From: Cytobacillus kochii
GTDB taxonomy: Bacteria; Bacillota; Bacilli; Bacillales; Cytobacillaceae
Assembly: GCF_020171845.1 (NCBI RefSeq)
Contig: NZ_JAIVAM010000003.1
Span: forward strand, 62,001-126,000
Direction: 5' to 3'
DNA length: 64,000 nucleotides
The translations under genes and the position numbers were made by a program. How positions within the stretch are numbered: position 1 is the stretch's first letter; each line of letters opens with the position of its first letter. Below, one piece after another: positions 54,202 to 62,900 of the stretch. The notes beneath the pieces are model-generated. The model worked only from the letters and a program-made list of their open reading frames with translations. It was not told the DNA's origin and made no database searches.

Positions 54202-55431
54202 GTGGGCTTAATTGTACAGAAATTTGGTGGAACCTCCGTAGGCTCGGTTGATCATATTCAAAATGTAGCCAACCGTGTCATTGAAGAAAAAAATAATGGT
54301 AATGATATCGTTGTCGTTGTGTCGGCTATGGGCAAAACGACTGATCAATTAGTTGGTATGGCAAAAGAATTATCACCTGCTCCAAGTAAGAGAGAAATGG
54401 ATATGTTGTTATCTACAGGTGAGCAAGTTACAATCTCCTTATTAACAATTGCATTAAATTCCAAAGGTTATGAGGCAACTTCCTATACAGGCTGGCAAGC
54501 AGGGATTAAAACGGAATCAGTACATGGTGACGCAAGAATCACTGATATTGACACAAAGCCTGTTTCACAAGAGTTAAAGAAAGGGAGAATTGTTATCGTA
54601 GCGGGTTTTCAAGGTTTAAGTGAGACTGGCCAAATAACGACATTAGGTAGGGGTGGCTCTGATACAACAGCCGTGGCTCTTGCAGCAGTATTAAAAGCGG
54701 ACAAATGTGATATATACACTGATGTAACAGGTGTATTCACAACTGATCCACGCTATATAAAAAATGCAAGAAAGCTTCCATCTATCTCTTACGATGAAAT
54801 GCTTGAATTAGCTAATCTTGGTGCAGGCGTTCTACACCCAAGAGCAGTTGAGTTTGCAAAAAATTACAATGTAAAGCTTGAAGTACGTTCCAGTATGGAA
54901 CGAGAAGAAGGAACAATTATTGAGGAGGTTGCGGAAATGGAAGAGAACTTAGTTGTTAGAGGGGTTGCTTTTGAAGATGATATTACAAGGGTATCTGTCC
55001 TAGGGATTAAAGACCCTTTAATAAGCCTTTCATCCATCTTTTCACTTTTGGCGAAAGAACATATAAATGTTGATATTATTATACAAAGTATTACAGATGA
55101 TAAATCATCAGGCTTATCTTTCTCTATTAAAAACCAAGATCTTACAGAGACTGTGAAAATACTAGAAAAAAATCGAGAAGCCTTAAGTTATGATCAGATT
55201 GAATGGGAATCACAATTGGCGAAAATTTCGATTGTCGGTTCAGGAATGATTTCAAATCCTGGAGTAGCAGCTGAGATGTTTAATGTATTAGCTGCTAATA
55301 ACATCGTTGTAAAGATGGTCAGTACATCTGAAATAAAGGTCTCGGCTGTGATTGACCAAGCGCATATGTTAAATGCTGCTCAAGCTTTACATCAAACGTT
55401 TAATTTAGCTGGGGATTTAATAAAAAATTAA
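54202..55431 (+). CDS. lysC: lysine-sensitive aspartokinase II
   Basis: Phosphorylates aspartate, first step towards lysine, threonine, methionine and the spore compound dipicolinate. The 409-residue alpha subunit begins MGLIVQKFGGTSVGS, has the kinase signature KFGGTSVGS, GRGGSDTTAVALAAVLKADKCDIYTDVTGV near 153, and two C-terminal ACT domains for feedback control. The start is a GTG at 54202 with AGGGGAG upstream. An internal start at 54937 (Met246) encodes the separate beta subunit. The lysine riboswitch upstream gives end-product control at the RNA level. Confidence 0.97.
   Translation: MGLIVQKFGGTSVGSVDHIQNVANRVIEEKNNGNDIVVVVSAMGKTTDQLVGMAKELSPAPSKREMDMLLSTGEQVTISLLTIALNSKGYEATSYTGWQAGIKTESVHGDARITDIDTKPVSQELKKGRIVIVAGFQGLSETGQITTLGRGGSDTTAVALAAVLKADKCDIYTDVTGVFTTDPRYIKNARKLPSISYDEMLELANLGAGVLHPRAVEFAKNYNVKLEVRSSMEREEGTIIEEVAEMEENLVVRGVAFEDDITRVSVLGIKDPLISLSSIFSLLAKEHINVDIIIQSITDDKSSGLSFSIKNQDLTETVKILEKNREALSYDQIEWESQLAKISIVGSGMISNPGVAAEMFNVLAANNIVVKMVSTSEIKVSAVIDQAHMLNAAQALHQTFNLAGDLIKN
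54937..55431 (+). CDS. lysC: aspartokinase II beta subunit (in-frame internal start of lysC)
   Basis: The ATG at 54937, codon 246 of lysC, is preceded by a full AGGAGG (54923-54928) at 8 nt. This reproduces the nested arrangement proven for B. subtilis aspartokinase II, where the beta chain also starts at residue 246. The 164-residue product MEENLVVRGVAFEDDITRVS consists of the regulatory ACT domains and would assemble with the alpha chain. That the site is used here is inferred from the conserved SD. Confidence 0.75.
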   Translation: MEENLVVRGVAFEDDITRVSVLGIKDPLISLSSIFSLLAKEHINVDIIIQSITDDKSSGLSFSIKNQDLTETVKILEKNREALSYDQIEWESQLAKISIVGSGMISNPGVAAEMFNVLAANNIVVKMVSTSEIKVSAVIDQAHMLNAAQALHQTFNLAGDLIKN

Positions 55432-55457
55432 ATGAGCTAGCAGTAGTATAAGATAGG

Positions 55458-55510
55458 AAAATCCAAACACCATTTAAACGCCTTAAAAAGAATGATGTTT
55501 GGATTTTTTT
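55458..55510. terminator. bidirectional terminator between lysC and yslB
   Basis: AAATCCAAACA pairs with TGTTTGGATTT across about 30 nt, with T-runs to the right and A-rich sequence to the left. Confidence 0.75.
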
Positions 55511-55528
55511 TACTGTTGGGTATATTTA

Positions 55529-56005
55529 TTAGGTGTGGATATTGTCCTTTTTATCCCATTTGACTGTGAAGAGGACCTTTCCACCTTTTTTACGTGGGTG
55601 CTCGAATGTTTCGCAAATCACTTCTTTTTTCTGTTCGATTTGTTGAGCAATAAAACCAGCTTCTAATTGGAATGTTGCGTGAGCATTTTCTTTACAGCGC
55701 TTTTGAATGACTTCACTTGTTAACTCGTATTCGATTTCTTTTTTGTTTTCGAGGTTTTTCGTTAATTTTCCCCAACCAGCCTCGACAAAGAAACTGAATA
55801 AGTCTTCTTCTGTTTGTAGAGGATATTTACGCGCTAGTCTCTTGCCTGCCCAGTATAAGATATCTGGTGCGTCTTTACCTAGCAAATCATGTAAAAGTTC
55901 TTCTCTAATTAATTCATAACCAAAGGATGGAATCACTTCTTTGTTTGGTTCGATTGATTCTGCCATGTTTTCGGTTTGTTCTATTTGGGCTTCTTGAGAT
56001 GGCAT
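55529..56005 (-). CDS. yslB: DUF2507 family protein YslB
   Basis: A 158-residue cytosolic protein of the YslB/DUF2507 family. The conserved part is FGYELIREELLHDLLGKDAPDILYWAGKRLARKYPLQTEEDLFSFFVEAGWGKLTK, a fold related to 4-vinyl reductase/heme-NO-binding-like domains, followed by FQLEAGFIAQQIEQKKEVICETFE. An acidic Gln/Glu-rich N-terminus precedes it. The function is unknown. AGGGGAG lies 13 nt upstream of the ATG, a rather long spacing. It is convergent with lysC and divergent from sdhC, as in B. subtilis. Confidence 0.87.
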   Translation of the reverse strand: MPSQEAQIEQTENMAESIEPNKEVIPSFGYELIREELLHDLLGKDAPDILYWAGKRLARKYPLQTEEDLFSFFVEAGWGKLTKNLENKKEIEYELTSEVIQKRCKENAHATFQLEAGFIAQQIEQKKEVICETFEHPRKKGGKVLFTVKWDKKDNIHT

Positions 56006-56313
56006 ATTATGCTAAATCTCCCCTCTTTCATAAAGTCTAATATATACAATTTACTTGGAAAAAACGAATACGTACAGTGAAAAGGGAAAAATTTTTAGTT
56101 TGTAAAACTGGTGTAAATTATGGGAATAATCTTAACACTAATAATAATCTAATGTAAATGTATTTTTATGCGTAAAATATGAATATTATTGCGTGATTTA
56201 AGCTATTTTAATATACCGCCAAATAGGGTTGAAAAAACTATATCATTGGTTTTTTGAGTGAAACTAGAATAGAAAAAATTTTCGTAATATCGACAAAATC
56301 TGTATCCGTTTTC
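56006..56313. other. yslB-sdhC intergenic region
   Basis: About 300 nt, very AT-rich. I see no ORF with an SD, no terminator and no clear operator. A TGAAAC...CGTA pair (56259-56286) resembles an ECF promoter but the spacing is 18 rather than 16 nt. Confidence 0.5.
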
Positions 56314-56342
56314 TTGACGCTAATGGGCGATGGGAGTAAAAT
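56314..56342 (+). promoter_or_regulatory. sigma-A promoter of sdhCAB
   Basis: TTGACG (56314-56319) and TAAAAT (56337-56342) with 17-nt spacing, giving a leader of about 104 nt. Confidence 0.8.
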
Positions 56343-56364
56343 GGACATGTCATATAAATGTTTT

Positions 56365-56383
56365 GAAAATGATTTGCATTTTC
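56365..56383. promoter_or_regulatory. GAAAATG-ATTTG-CATTTTC inverted repeat in the sdhC leader
   Basis: Perfect 7-bp arms 5 nt apart, about 17 nt after the expected transcription start. The same arms, 4 nt apart, form the core of the cre-like site in the citZ leader (7468-7485). It may be an operator or an RNA hairpin. Confidence 0.4.
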
Positions 56384-56452
56384 TTAGTGATGCGAAGGAT
56401 TTGTTATGTACATATTCAGCGTGTCATGCTACAAATTCAAGGGGGTAAACTT

Positions 56453-57061
56453 ATGGCGGGTAATCGAGAGTTTTTAAATCGCAGATTGCATTCATTACTT
56501 GGAGTTATACCTGTTGGGGTCTTTCTGATCCAACACTTAGTAGTGAACCATTTTGCAACTAGGGGAGAAGAGGCATTTAATAGCGCATCACATTTCATGG
56601 AAAGTCTTCCTTTTAGATATTTCCTAGAAATATTTATTATTTTCTTACCTTTGTTATATCATGCAATTTACGGTCTTTACATTGCGTTTACAGCAAAAAA
56701 TAACACTTCAAGATTCGGATTTTTCCGAAACTGGATGTTCTTAGTTCAACGTGTAACCGGTGTAATTACATTGATTTTCATCGTTTGGCATGTTTGGGAG
56801 ACTCGTATTGCAGCAATGTTCGGTGCCGAAGTAAATTATGATATGATGGCTGATATTTTGTCTAGCCCATTCATGTTAGCATTTTACATCGTTGGTGTAT
56901 TATCTGCAATTTTCCACTTTGCAAATGGTTTATGGTCCTTCATGGTAAGCTGGGGAATTACAGTATCTCCTAGATCACAATTGATTTCAACTTATGTAAC
57001 TTTAGTTATTTTTATCGCATTATCAATTGTAGGTATTCGTGCTATTTTTGCTTTCGTGTAA
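56453..57061 (+). CDS. sdhC: succinate dehydrogenase cytochrome b558 subunit
   Basis: Membrane anchor of succinate:menaquinone reductase, binding two b hemes. The 202-residue protein has five hydrophobic helices with the histidines expected to ligate heme (VFLIQHLVVNHF near residue 28, LLYHAIYGLYI near 70, FIVWHVWETR near 113, AIFHFANGLW near 155). I chose the ATG at 56453 because AAGGGGG lies 7 nt upstream and 202 residues equals B. subtilis SdhC; earlier in-frame starts lack an SD. It is the first gene of sdhCAB. In B. subtilis the leader is a target of the iron-sparing sRNA FsrA, and the G-rich SD here would be compatible with that. Confidence 0.96.
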   Translation: MAGNREFLNRRLHSLLGVIPVGVFLIQHLVVNHFATRGEEAFNSASHFMESLPFRYFLEIFIIFLPLLYHAIYGLYIAFTAKNNTSRFGFFRNWMFLVQRVTGVITLIFIVWHVWETRIAAMFGAEVNYDMMADILSSPFMLAFYIVGVLSAIFHFANGLWSFMVSWGITVSPRSQLISTYVTLVIFIALSIVGIRAIFAFV

Positions 57062-57131
57062 TGAATACATACATTTTTCTATAATTTGTTCGGTTTTTTA
57101 GAGGTATTAGTATTAAGGGAGTGAGTCAGAT

Positions 57132-58883
57132 ATGGGTAAAGGAAAGGTTATTGTTGTCGGTGGCGGATTAGCCGGATTGATGGCAACTGTTAAAATTGCT
57201 GAAGCTGGCGGACAAGTAGAATTATTTTCTTTAGTGCCGGTTAAACGTTCTCACTCTGTTTGTGCCCAAGGTGGTATTAACGGAGCAGTAAATACAAAAG
57301 GTGAAGGGGATTCTCCTTGGATTCACTTTGATGATACAATTTATGGTGGTGACTTCTTAGCTAACCAACCTCCAGTTAAGGCGATGGCAGAAGCAGCACC
57401 TGGAATTATTCACTTATTCGACCGTATGGGTGTTATGTTCAACCGTACACCTGAAGGGTTATTAGATTTTAGACGCTTTGGTGGAACACAGCATCACCGT
57501 ACTGCTTTTGCTGGTGCGACAACAGGTCAACAATTGCTTTATGCATTGGATGAGCAAGTGCGTCGTCACGAAGTAGCAGGGTTAGTAACAAAATATGAGG
57601 GTTGGGAGTTCTTAGGAACTGTCATTGATGATGACGGTGTTTGTCGTGGGGTAGTTGCGCAAAACCTACAAACAATGGAAATCCAATCATTCTCAGCAGA
57701 TGCTGTCATTATGGCTTCTGGTGGACCGGGAATTATTTTTGGTAAATCAACTAACTCTATTATTAATACAGGCTCTGCTGCATCAATCGTTTATCAACAA
57801 GGCGCGTATTATGCAAATGGTGAGTTCATTCAAATCCATCCAACTGCTATACCAGGAGATGACAAACTACGTCTAATGAGTGAATCTGCACGTGGTGAAG
57901 GTGGTCGTGTTTGGACATATAAAGACGGGAAACCTTGGTATTTCTTAGAGGAAAAATATCCGGCATACGGTAACTTAGTTCCTCGTGATATTGCTACACG
58001 AGAAATCTTTGATGTTTGCGTAAACCAAAAACTAGGTATCAATGGTGAAAACATGGTTTACCTTGATCTTTCACATAAAGACCCGAAAGAATTAGATATT
58101 AAATTGGGCGGTATTATTGAAATTTACGAGAAATTCCAAGGTGATGACCCTCGTAAAGTACCAATGAAAATCTTCCCAGCTGTTCACTATTCAATGGGTG
58201 GTTTATGGGTAGATTATGATCAAATGACAAATATCCCTGGATTGTTTGCTGCAGGTGAGTGTGATTATTCACAACATGGTGGTAACCGTCTTGGAGCTAA
58301 CTCATTGCTTTCTGCCATTTATGGTGGTATGGTTGCTGGTCCAAAAGCGCTTGAATATATTGAAGGATTAGAGAAATCAAGTGAAGATTTATCTTCTTCA
58401 TTATTTGAAGGTGCAGTTCAACAAGAACAAGAGAAATGGAATAAAATCATGTCTCTTGATGGAACAGAAAATGCATATATCCTTCACAAAGAACTTGGTG
58501 AATGGATGACTGATAATGTAACAGTTGTTCGTCATAACGATCGTTTATTAAAAACAGATGCTAAAATTGTTGAATTGTTAGAGAGATATGAAAATATCAA
58601 CATTAACGATACAGCTAAATGGAGTAACCAAGGGGCGGCGTTTACTCGTCAATTACAAAATATGCTTCAATTAGCTCGTGTTATTACAATTGGTGCATAT
58701 AACCGTAACGAAAGCCGCGGTGCCCATTATAAACCAGAATTCCCTGATCGAAATGATGATGAATTCTTAAAAACAACTATGGCTAAATTCGTTGATGGCA
58801 AATCAGCCCCACAATTCCATTACGATGAAGTGGATATCAGCTTGATTAAGCCACGTAAACGTGACTATACAACGAAACATTAA
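57132..58883 (+). CDS. sdhA: succinate dehydrogenase flavoprotein subunit
   Basis: Oxidises succinate to fumarate in TCA-cycle complex II. The 583-residue protein has the FAD Rossmann motif VVGGGLAGLMATVK, the covalent FAD-binding His41 in KRSHSVCAQGGINGAVNT, QIHPTAIPGDDKLRLMSESARGEGG (catalytic Arg region near 240), VHYSMGGLWVDYDQMTNIPGLFAAGECDYSQHGGNRLGANSLL, and a C-terminal GAHYKPEFPDRND. GGGAGTGAG precedes the ATG. It is between sdhC and sdhB in one operon. Confidence 0.98.
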   Translation: MGKGKVIVVGGGLAGLMATVKIAEAGGQVELFSLVPVKRSHSVCAQGGINGAVNTKGEGDSPWIHFDDTIYGGDFLANQPPVKAMAEAAPGIIHLFDRMGVMFNRTPEGLLDFRRFGGTQHHRTAFAGATTGQQLLYALDEQVRRHEVAGLVTKYEGWEFLGTVIDDDGVCRGVVAQNLQTMEIQSFSADAVIMASGGPGIIFGKSTNSIINTGSAASIVYQQGAYYANGEFIQIHPTAIPGDDKLRLMSESARGEGGRVWTYKDGKPWYFLEEKYPAYGNLVPRDIATREIFDVCVNQKLGINGENMVYLDLSHKDPKELDIKLGGIIEIYEKFQGDDPRKVPMKIFPAVHYSMGGLWVDYDQMTNIPGLFAAGECDYSQHGGNRLGANSLLSAIYGGMVAGPKALEYIEGLEKSSEDLSSSLFEGAVQQEQEKWNKIMSLDGTENAYILHKELGEWMTDNVTVVRHNDRLLKTDAKIVELLERYENININDTAKWSNQGAAFTRQLQNMLQLARVITIGAYNRNESRGAHYKPEFPDRNDDEFLKTTMAKFVDGKSAPQFHYDEVDISLIKPRKRDYTTKH

Positions 58884-58915
58884 GAGAAAACTCGATGAAA
58901 GGGGAGTAATTAATC

Positions 58916-59689
58916 GTGTCAGAAGCAGCAGTAAAGTCTAAAACCGTATTATTTCAAATTACAAGACAAGATGGTCCTGATTCAGATTCTTATGTAGAAG
59001 AGTTTGAACTTGATTATCGTCCAAATATGAATGTGATCTCTGCTCTAATGGAAATTCGAAGAAACCCGGTAAATACAAAAGGGGAGCATACAACACCAAT
59101 TACTTGGGACATGAACTGTTTGGAAGAAGTTTGTGGAGCTTGTTCTATGGTCATTAACGGCAAGCCACGTCAATCTTGTACAGCTCTGATCGACCAATTA
59201 GAACAACCAATTCGTTTAGCACCAATGAAAACATTCCCGGTAGTACGTGATTTACAAGTTGATCGTAGTCGCATGTTTGATTCATTGAAAAAAGTAAAAG
59301 CATGGATTCCGATTGATGGAACATATGATTTAGGACCAGGGCCGCGTATGCCAGAGAAAAAACGCCAATGGGCTTATGAATTATCAAAATGTATGACTTG
59401 TGGTGTATGTTTAGAAGCGTGTCCAAATGTAAACAGCAAATCTGATTTTATCGGACCGGCACCACTTTCTCAAGTGCGTTTATTCAACTCGCATCCAACG
59501 GGTGAAATGAATAAGGCAGATCGTTTAGAGGAAATTATGGGTGACGGTGGTCTTGCTAACTGTGGTAACTCACAAAACTGTGTGCAATCTTGCCCTAAAG
59601 GTATTCCTTTAACAACATCAATTGCCGCGCTTAACCGTGATACAACATTACAATCTTTTAAAAACTTCTTTGGAAGTGACCGTGTGTAA
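58916..59689 (+). CDS. sdhB: succinate dehydrogenase iron-sulfur subunit
   Basis: Carries electrons from FAD to menaquinone. The 257-residue protein has three cluster motifs: [2Fe-2S] in CLEEVCGACSMVINGKPRQSC, [4Fe-4S] in CMTCGVCLEACP, and [3Fe-4S] in NSQNCVQSCPKGIP. The start is a GTG at 58916 with AAGGGGAG 9 nt upstream. The length is close to the 253 residues of B. subtilis SdhB. It is the last gene of the operon and is followed by a strong terminator. Confidence 0.97.
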   Translation: MSEAAVKSKTVLFQITRQDGPDSDSYVEEFELDYRPNMNVISALMEIRRNPVNTKGEHTTPITWDMNCLEEVCGACSMVINGKPRQSCTALIDQLEQPIRLAPMKTFPVVRDLQVDRSRMFDSLKKVKAWIPIDGTYDLGPGPRMPEKKRQWAYELSKCMTCGVCLEACPNVNSKSDFIGPAPLSQVRLFNSHPTGEMNKADRLEEIMGDGGLANCGNSQNCVQSCPKGIPLTTSIAALNRDTTLQSFKNFFGSDRV

Positions 59690-59701
59690 TAGATTTTATA
59701 G

Positions 59702-59736
59702 AACACTGAGGCTTATAGCCTCAGTGTTTTTTTTAT
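59702..59736 (+). terminator. sdhCAB terminator
   Basis: AACACTGAGGC (59702-59712) pairs perfectly with GCCTCAGTGTT (59718-59728), followed by eight T. Confidence 0.95.
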
Positions 59737-59981
59737 CCAGTTAAAAGAGTAAGAGGTGGATCTTCGTTTAAATTAGCAATATTTTTAATAGTATTAAGCA
59801 ATAGGTACTGAAAATTCATAATAATAAAACAAAATACCTATTAATTAATAAATAAAGAAAGTACTTTCAGCTTATTTTTGGCAAAAAATGTAGAATTTTT
59901 GTTATAAATAAACACGAATCATAGAAAAACTGGTATATTTCAGTTGTTGAAAGATTAATAATAATTTGAAGGAGGAACAGA

Positions 59982-62900
59982 ATGAAATTAGCTAGAAATC
60001 GATGGTTGGCCTTATTGATGATTTTTATGTTAATATTTTCTAGCTTCAGCCCTCTAGCGGGACAAGCAGCACAAGAAGATGTATTGACGGTGAATGAAGC
60101 GATTGAAAATAACGAAGGAAATGCAACAGTAGAAGGTTACATAGTAGGTCATACAGTTTCGACGAATAATTACAATTTTAATCCACCTTTCAGTAATGAC
60201 TATAATATTGCGATAGCTGATGATGCGAATGAACAAGATTCGTCAAAAATTTTACCTGTTCAAGTGTCTAGCAGCTTTCGTGCGACATTTGGCTTACAGA
60301 CTAACCCTGATATTATAGGTGAAAAAGTACAAATAACAGGCAATCTTGAAGCATATTTTACCGTACCTGGCTTGAAAAATCCAACTGCATTTACATTTGC
60401 TGATGGAAACCCTGATGATGGTGAAGAGGAAGAGCCATCTGATGGTATTGAAGGTCTGCACATTCGTGATATACAAGGAGCGGGGCATGAGTCTCCTTAT
60501 GTAAATCAAAACGTAACAGCCGTACAAGGTATCGTAACAAAAGTAGTAGATAACAGTAATTTTTATATGCAAGATGATACACCCGATGATAATCCCCATA
60601 CATCAGAAGGGATTCTCGTGTACAAGCCTACGCATCAAGTGAAAGTTGGAGATAAGGTTACAGTGGATGGGCTTGTGAAAGAATGGGTTCTTGACGGATA
60701 TAGTGAAAAGTTAGAAACAGATTTAGCCATGACGGAAATCAATGCCCAAAATGGGAAGTTAAGCATTGAATCATCAGGAAATGACCTGCCAGAAGCAATT
60801 GTTTTAGGCAAAGATCTTCCTATACCTCATGATATTATTGATAATGATGAATTGCAATCTTTTGACCCTGAGGAAGATGGTATCGATTTTTATGAGAGTC
60901 TAGAAGGTATGCGCGTCGCAGTGGAGAATCCTCAAGTTGTTGCACCTCAAAAATATGGTGAAATACCTGTCATTGCGAATCAGGAAGAGGATAAACTCTA
61001 TACGGATCAAGGCGGAGTTTTATTAACGGAAGATAATGCAAATCCAGAAAGACTGCATCTTTTATTAGAAGAGGATAATTATGTAGCTAAAACGGGTGAT
61101 CGTTTTGATGGTACAGTCACTGGTGTAATTAGTTATGGTTATAGCAACTTTAAAGTATTAGTGGATATGGATTCTTTACCAGATCTTATTGAATCGGAAA
61201 AAGAAGAAGTAACGACAGAACTTGGTAAGGATGAAGGAAAATTAACAGTTGCCTCTTATAATATTGAAAATTATTATGAAGGTACAAGCCAAGAAAAGAC
61301 AAATAGAATAGCGCAGTCAATGGTCAATGAGTTAAATTCACCGGATATTATTGGTCTTGTAGAGGTACAAGATGATAATGGCCCGACTGATGATGGTATA
61401 ACAACGGCAAAAGCTAGTTATGAGAAATTAATTGCAGCCATTGCCGCAAACGGTGGTCCGACGTATGACTGGGCAGATATTGCACCAGAAGACAAGCAAG
61501 ATGGCGGTCAACCGGGTGGGAATATCCGAGTAGGATATCTCTATAATCCAGAGAGAGTTACATTAAAAGAGGCACCAAAAGGCGGGGCTAACGACGCAGT
61601 TACGTATGAAGAAGGTCAATTAACATTGAACCCAGGTCGCATCGATCCGACGAATGAAATTTTCCAAGATACAAGAAAATCGCTAGCTGCACAGTTTGAA
61701 TTTAATGGAGAAGATGTGATTGTCGTTGCTAATCACTTTAATTCTAAGTCAGGTGATGAACCACTATTTGGGAAGAATCAACCTCCAGAATTAGTGAGTG
61801 AAGCACAAAGAATACAGTTAGCAGAAGCTGTAAATGGGTTCGTGAAAGATATAGATTCTAAAAACCCAGATGCGAATGTTATTGTATTAGGGGATATGAA
61901 TGATTTTCAATTCACTCCCACATTAGAAACATTAAAAGGTGAAGAGTTAACGAATATGGTTGATACTTTACCGGAAAACGAACAGTATACGTATAATTAC
62001 CAAGGAAATATGCAAGTACTTGATCATATTTTAGTATCGAATCATTTAGCAGAAGCTGCCAAAGTAGATATTTTAAATATCAATTCTCTATACATGGAGG
62101 AGCATGGTAGAGCTAGTGATCATGATCCGTTATTAGTTGAGTTAGACCTCGCAGTTGAAGAGGAAAATGACGGGCCATTCTCAATGAGTATCCTTCATAC
62201 AAATGATACCCATGCTCATTTAGAAAATGTACCAAGGTTATTTACTGCAGTGAATCAACTAAGAAATGAAAAAGAAAATACACTATTAGTTGATGCTGGG
62301 GATGTATTCTCAGGTACATTATTTTTCAATATGTACCTAGGACAAGCGGACTTACAATTTATGAATCGCCTAGGTTATGATGCTATGACATTTGGAAATC
62401 ATGAATTTGACAAAGATTCGCAAGTGTTGGCTGACTTTGTATCCAATGCGGATTTTCCATTTGTTAGTGCAAATGTGAATGTTGAGAATGATGAGATTTT
62501 AAGTGAATTAAAAGTAAATGAGTTTGGATATCCTGGAGAAAACGGTAAGATCTATCCTGCCATTATTAAAGAAGTAGATGGCGAAAAAGTAGCATTATTT
62601 GGCTTAACAACAGAGGACACTTCATTTTTGGCGAACCCAGATGAAGCCATTGTTTTTGAAGATGCAGTTGAAATGGCCAGCAATACAGTAGCAGCGCTTG
62701 AAGAAGAAGGAATTAATAAAATTATTGCACTTTCACATTTAGGTTATACGCCAGATCTGGAATTAACTGAAGCTGTTCAAGGTATCGATGTGATTGTTGG
62801 AGGACATTCTCATACGACATTAGAAGAGCCAGTTGTAAAAAATGAAGATGGAGAACCAACTTTAATCGTTCAAGCCAATGAATATCATAAATATTTAGGC

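Noticed and set aside
56259-56286. TGAAAC...CGTA upstream of sdhC, resembling a sigma-W promoter
   Set aside because: The spacer is 18 nt; sigma-W needs about 16, and a much better sigma-A promoter (56314-56342) explains sdhC expression.
59800-59842. AATAGGTA/TACCTATT 8-bp inverted repeat upstream of the YhcR-like gene
   Set aside because: Arms are 27 nt apart in very AT-rich DNA, with no promoter relation; likely chance.
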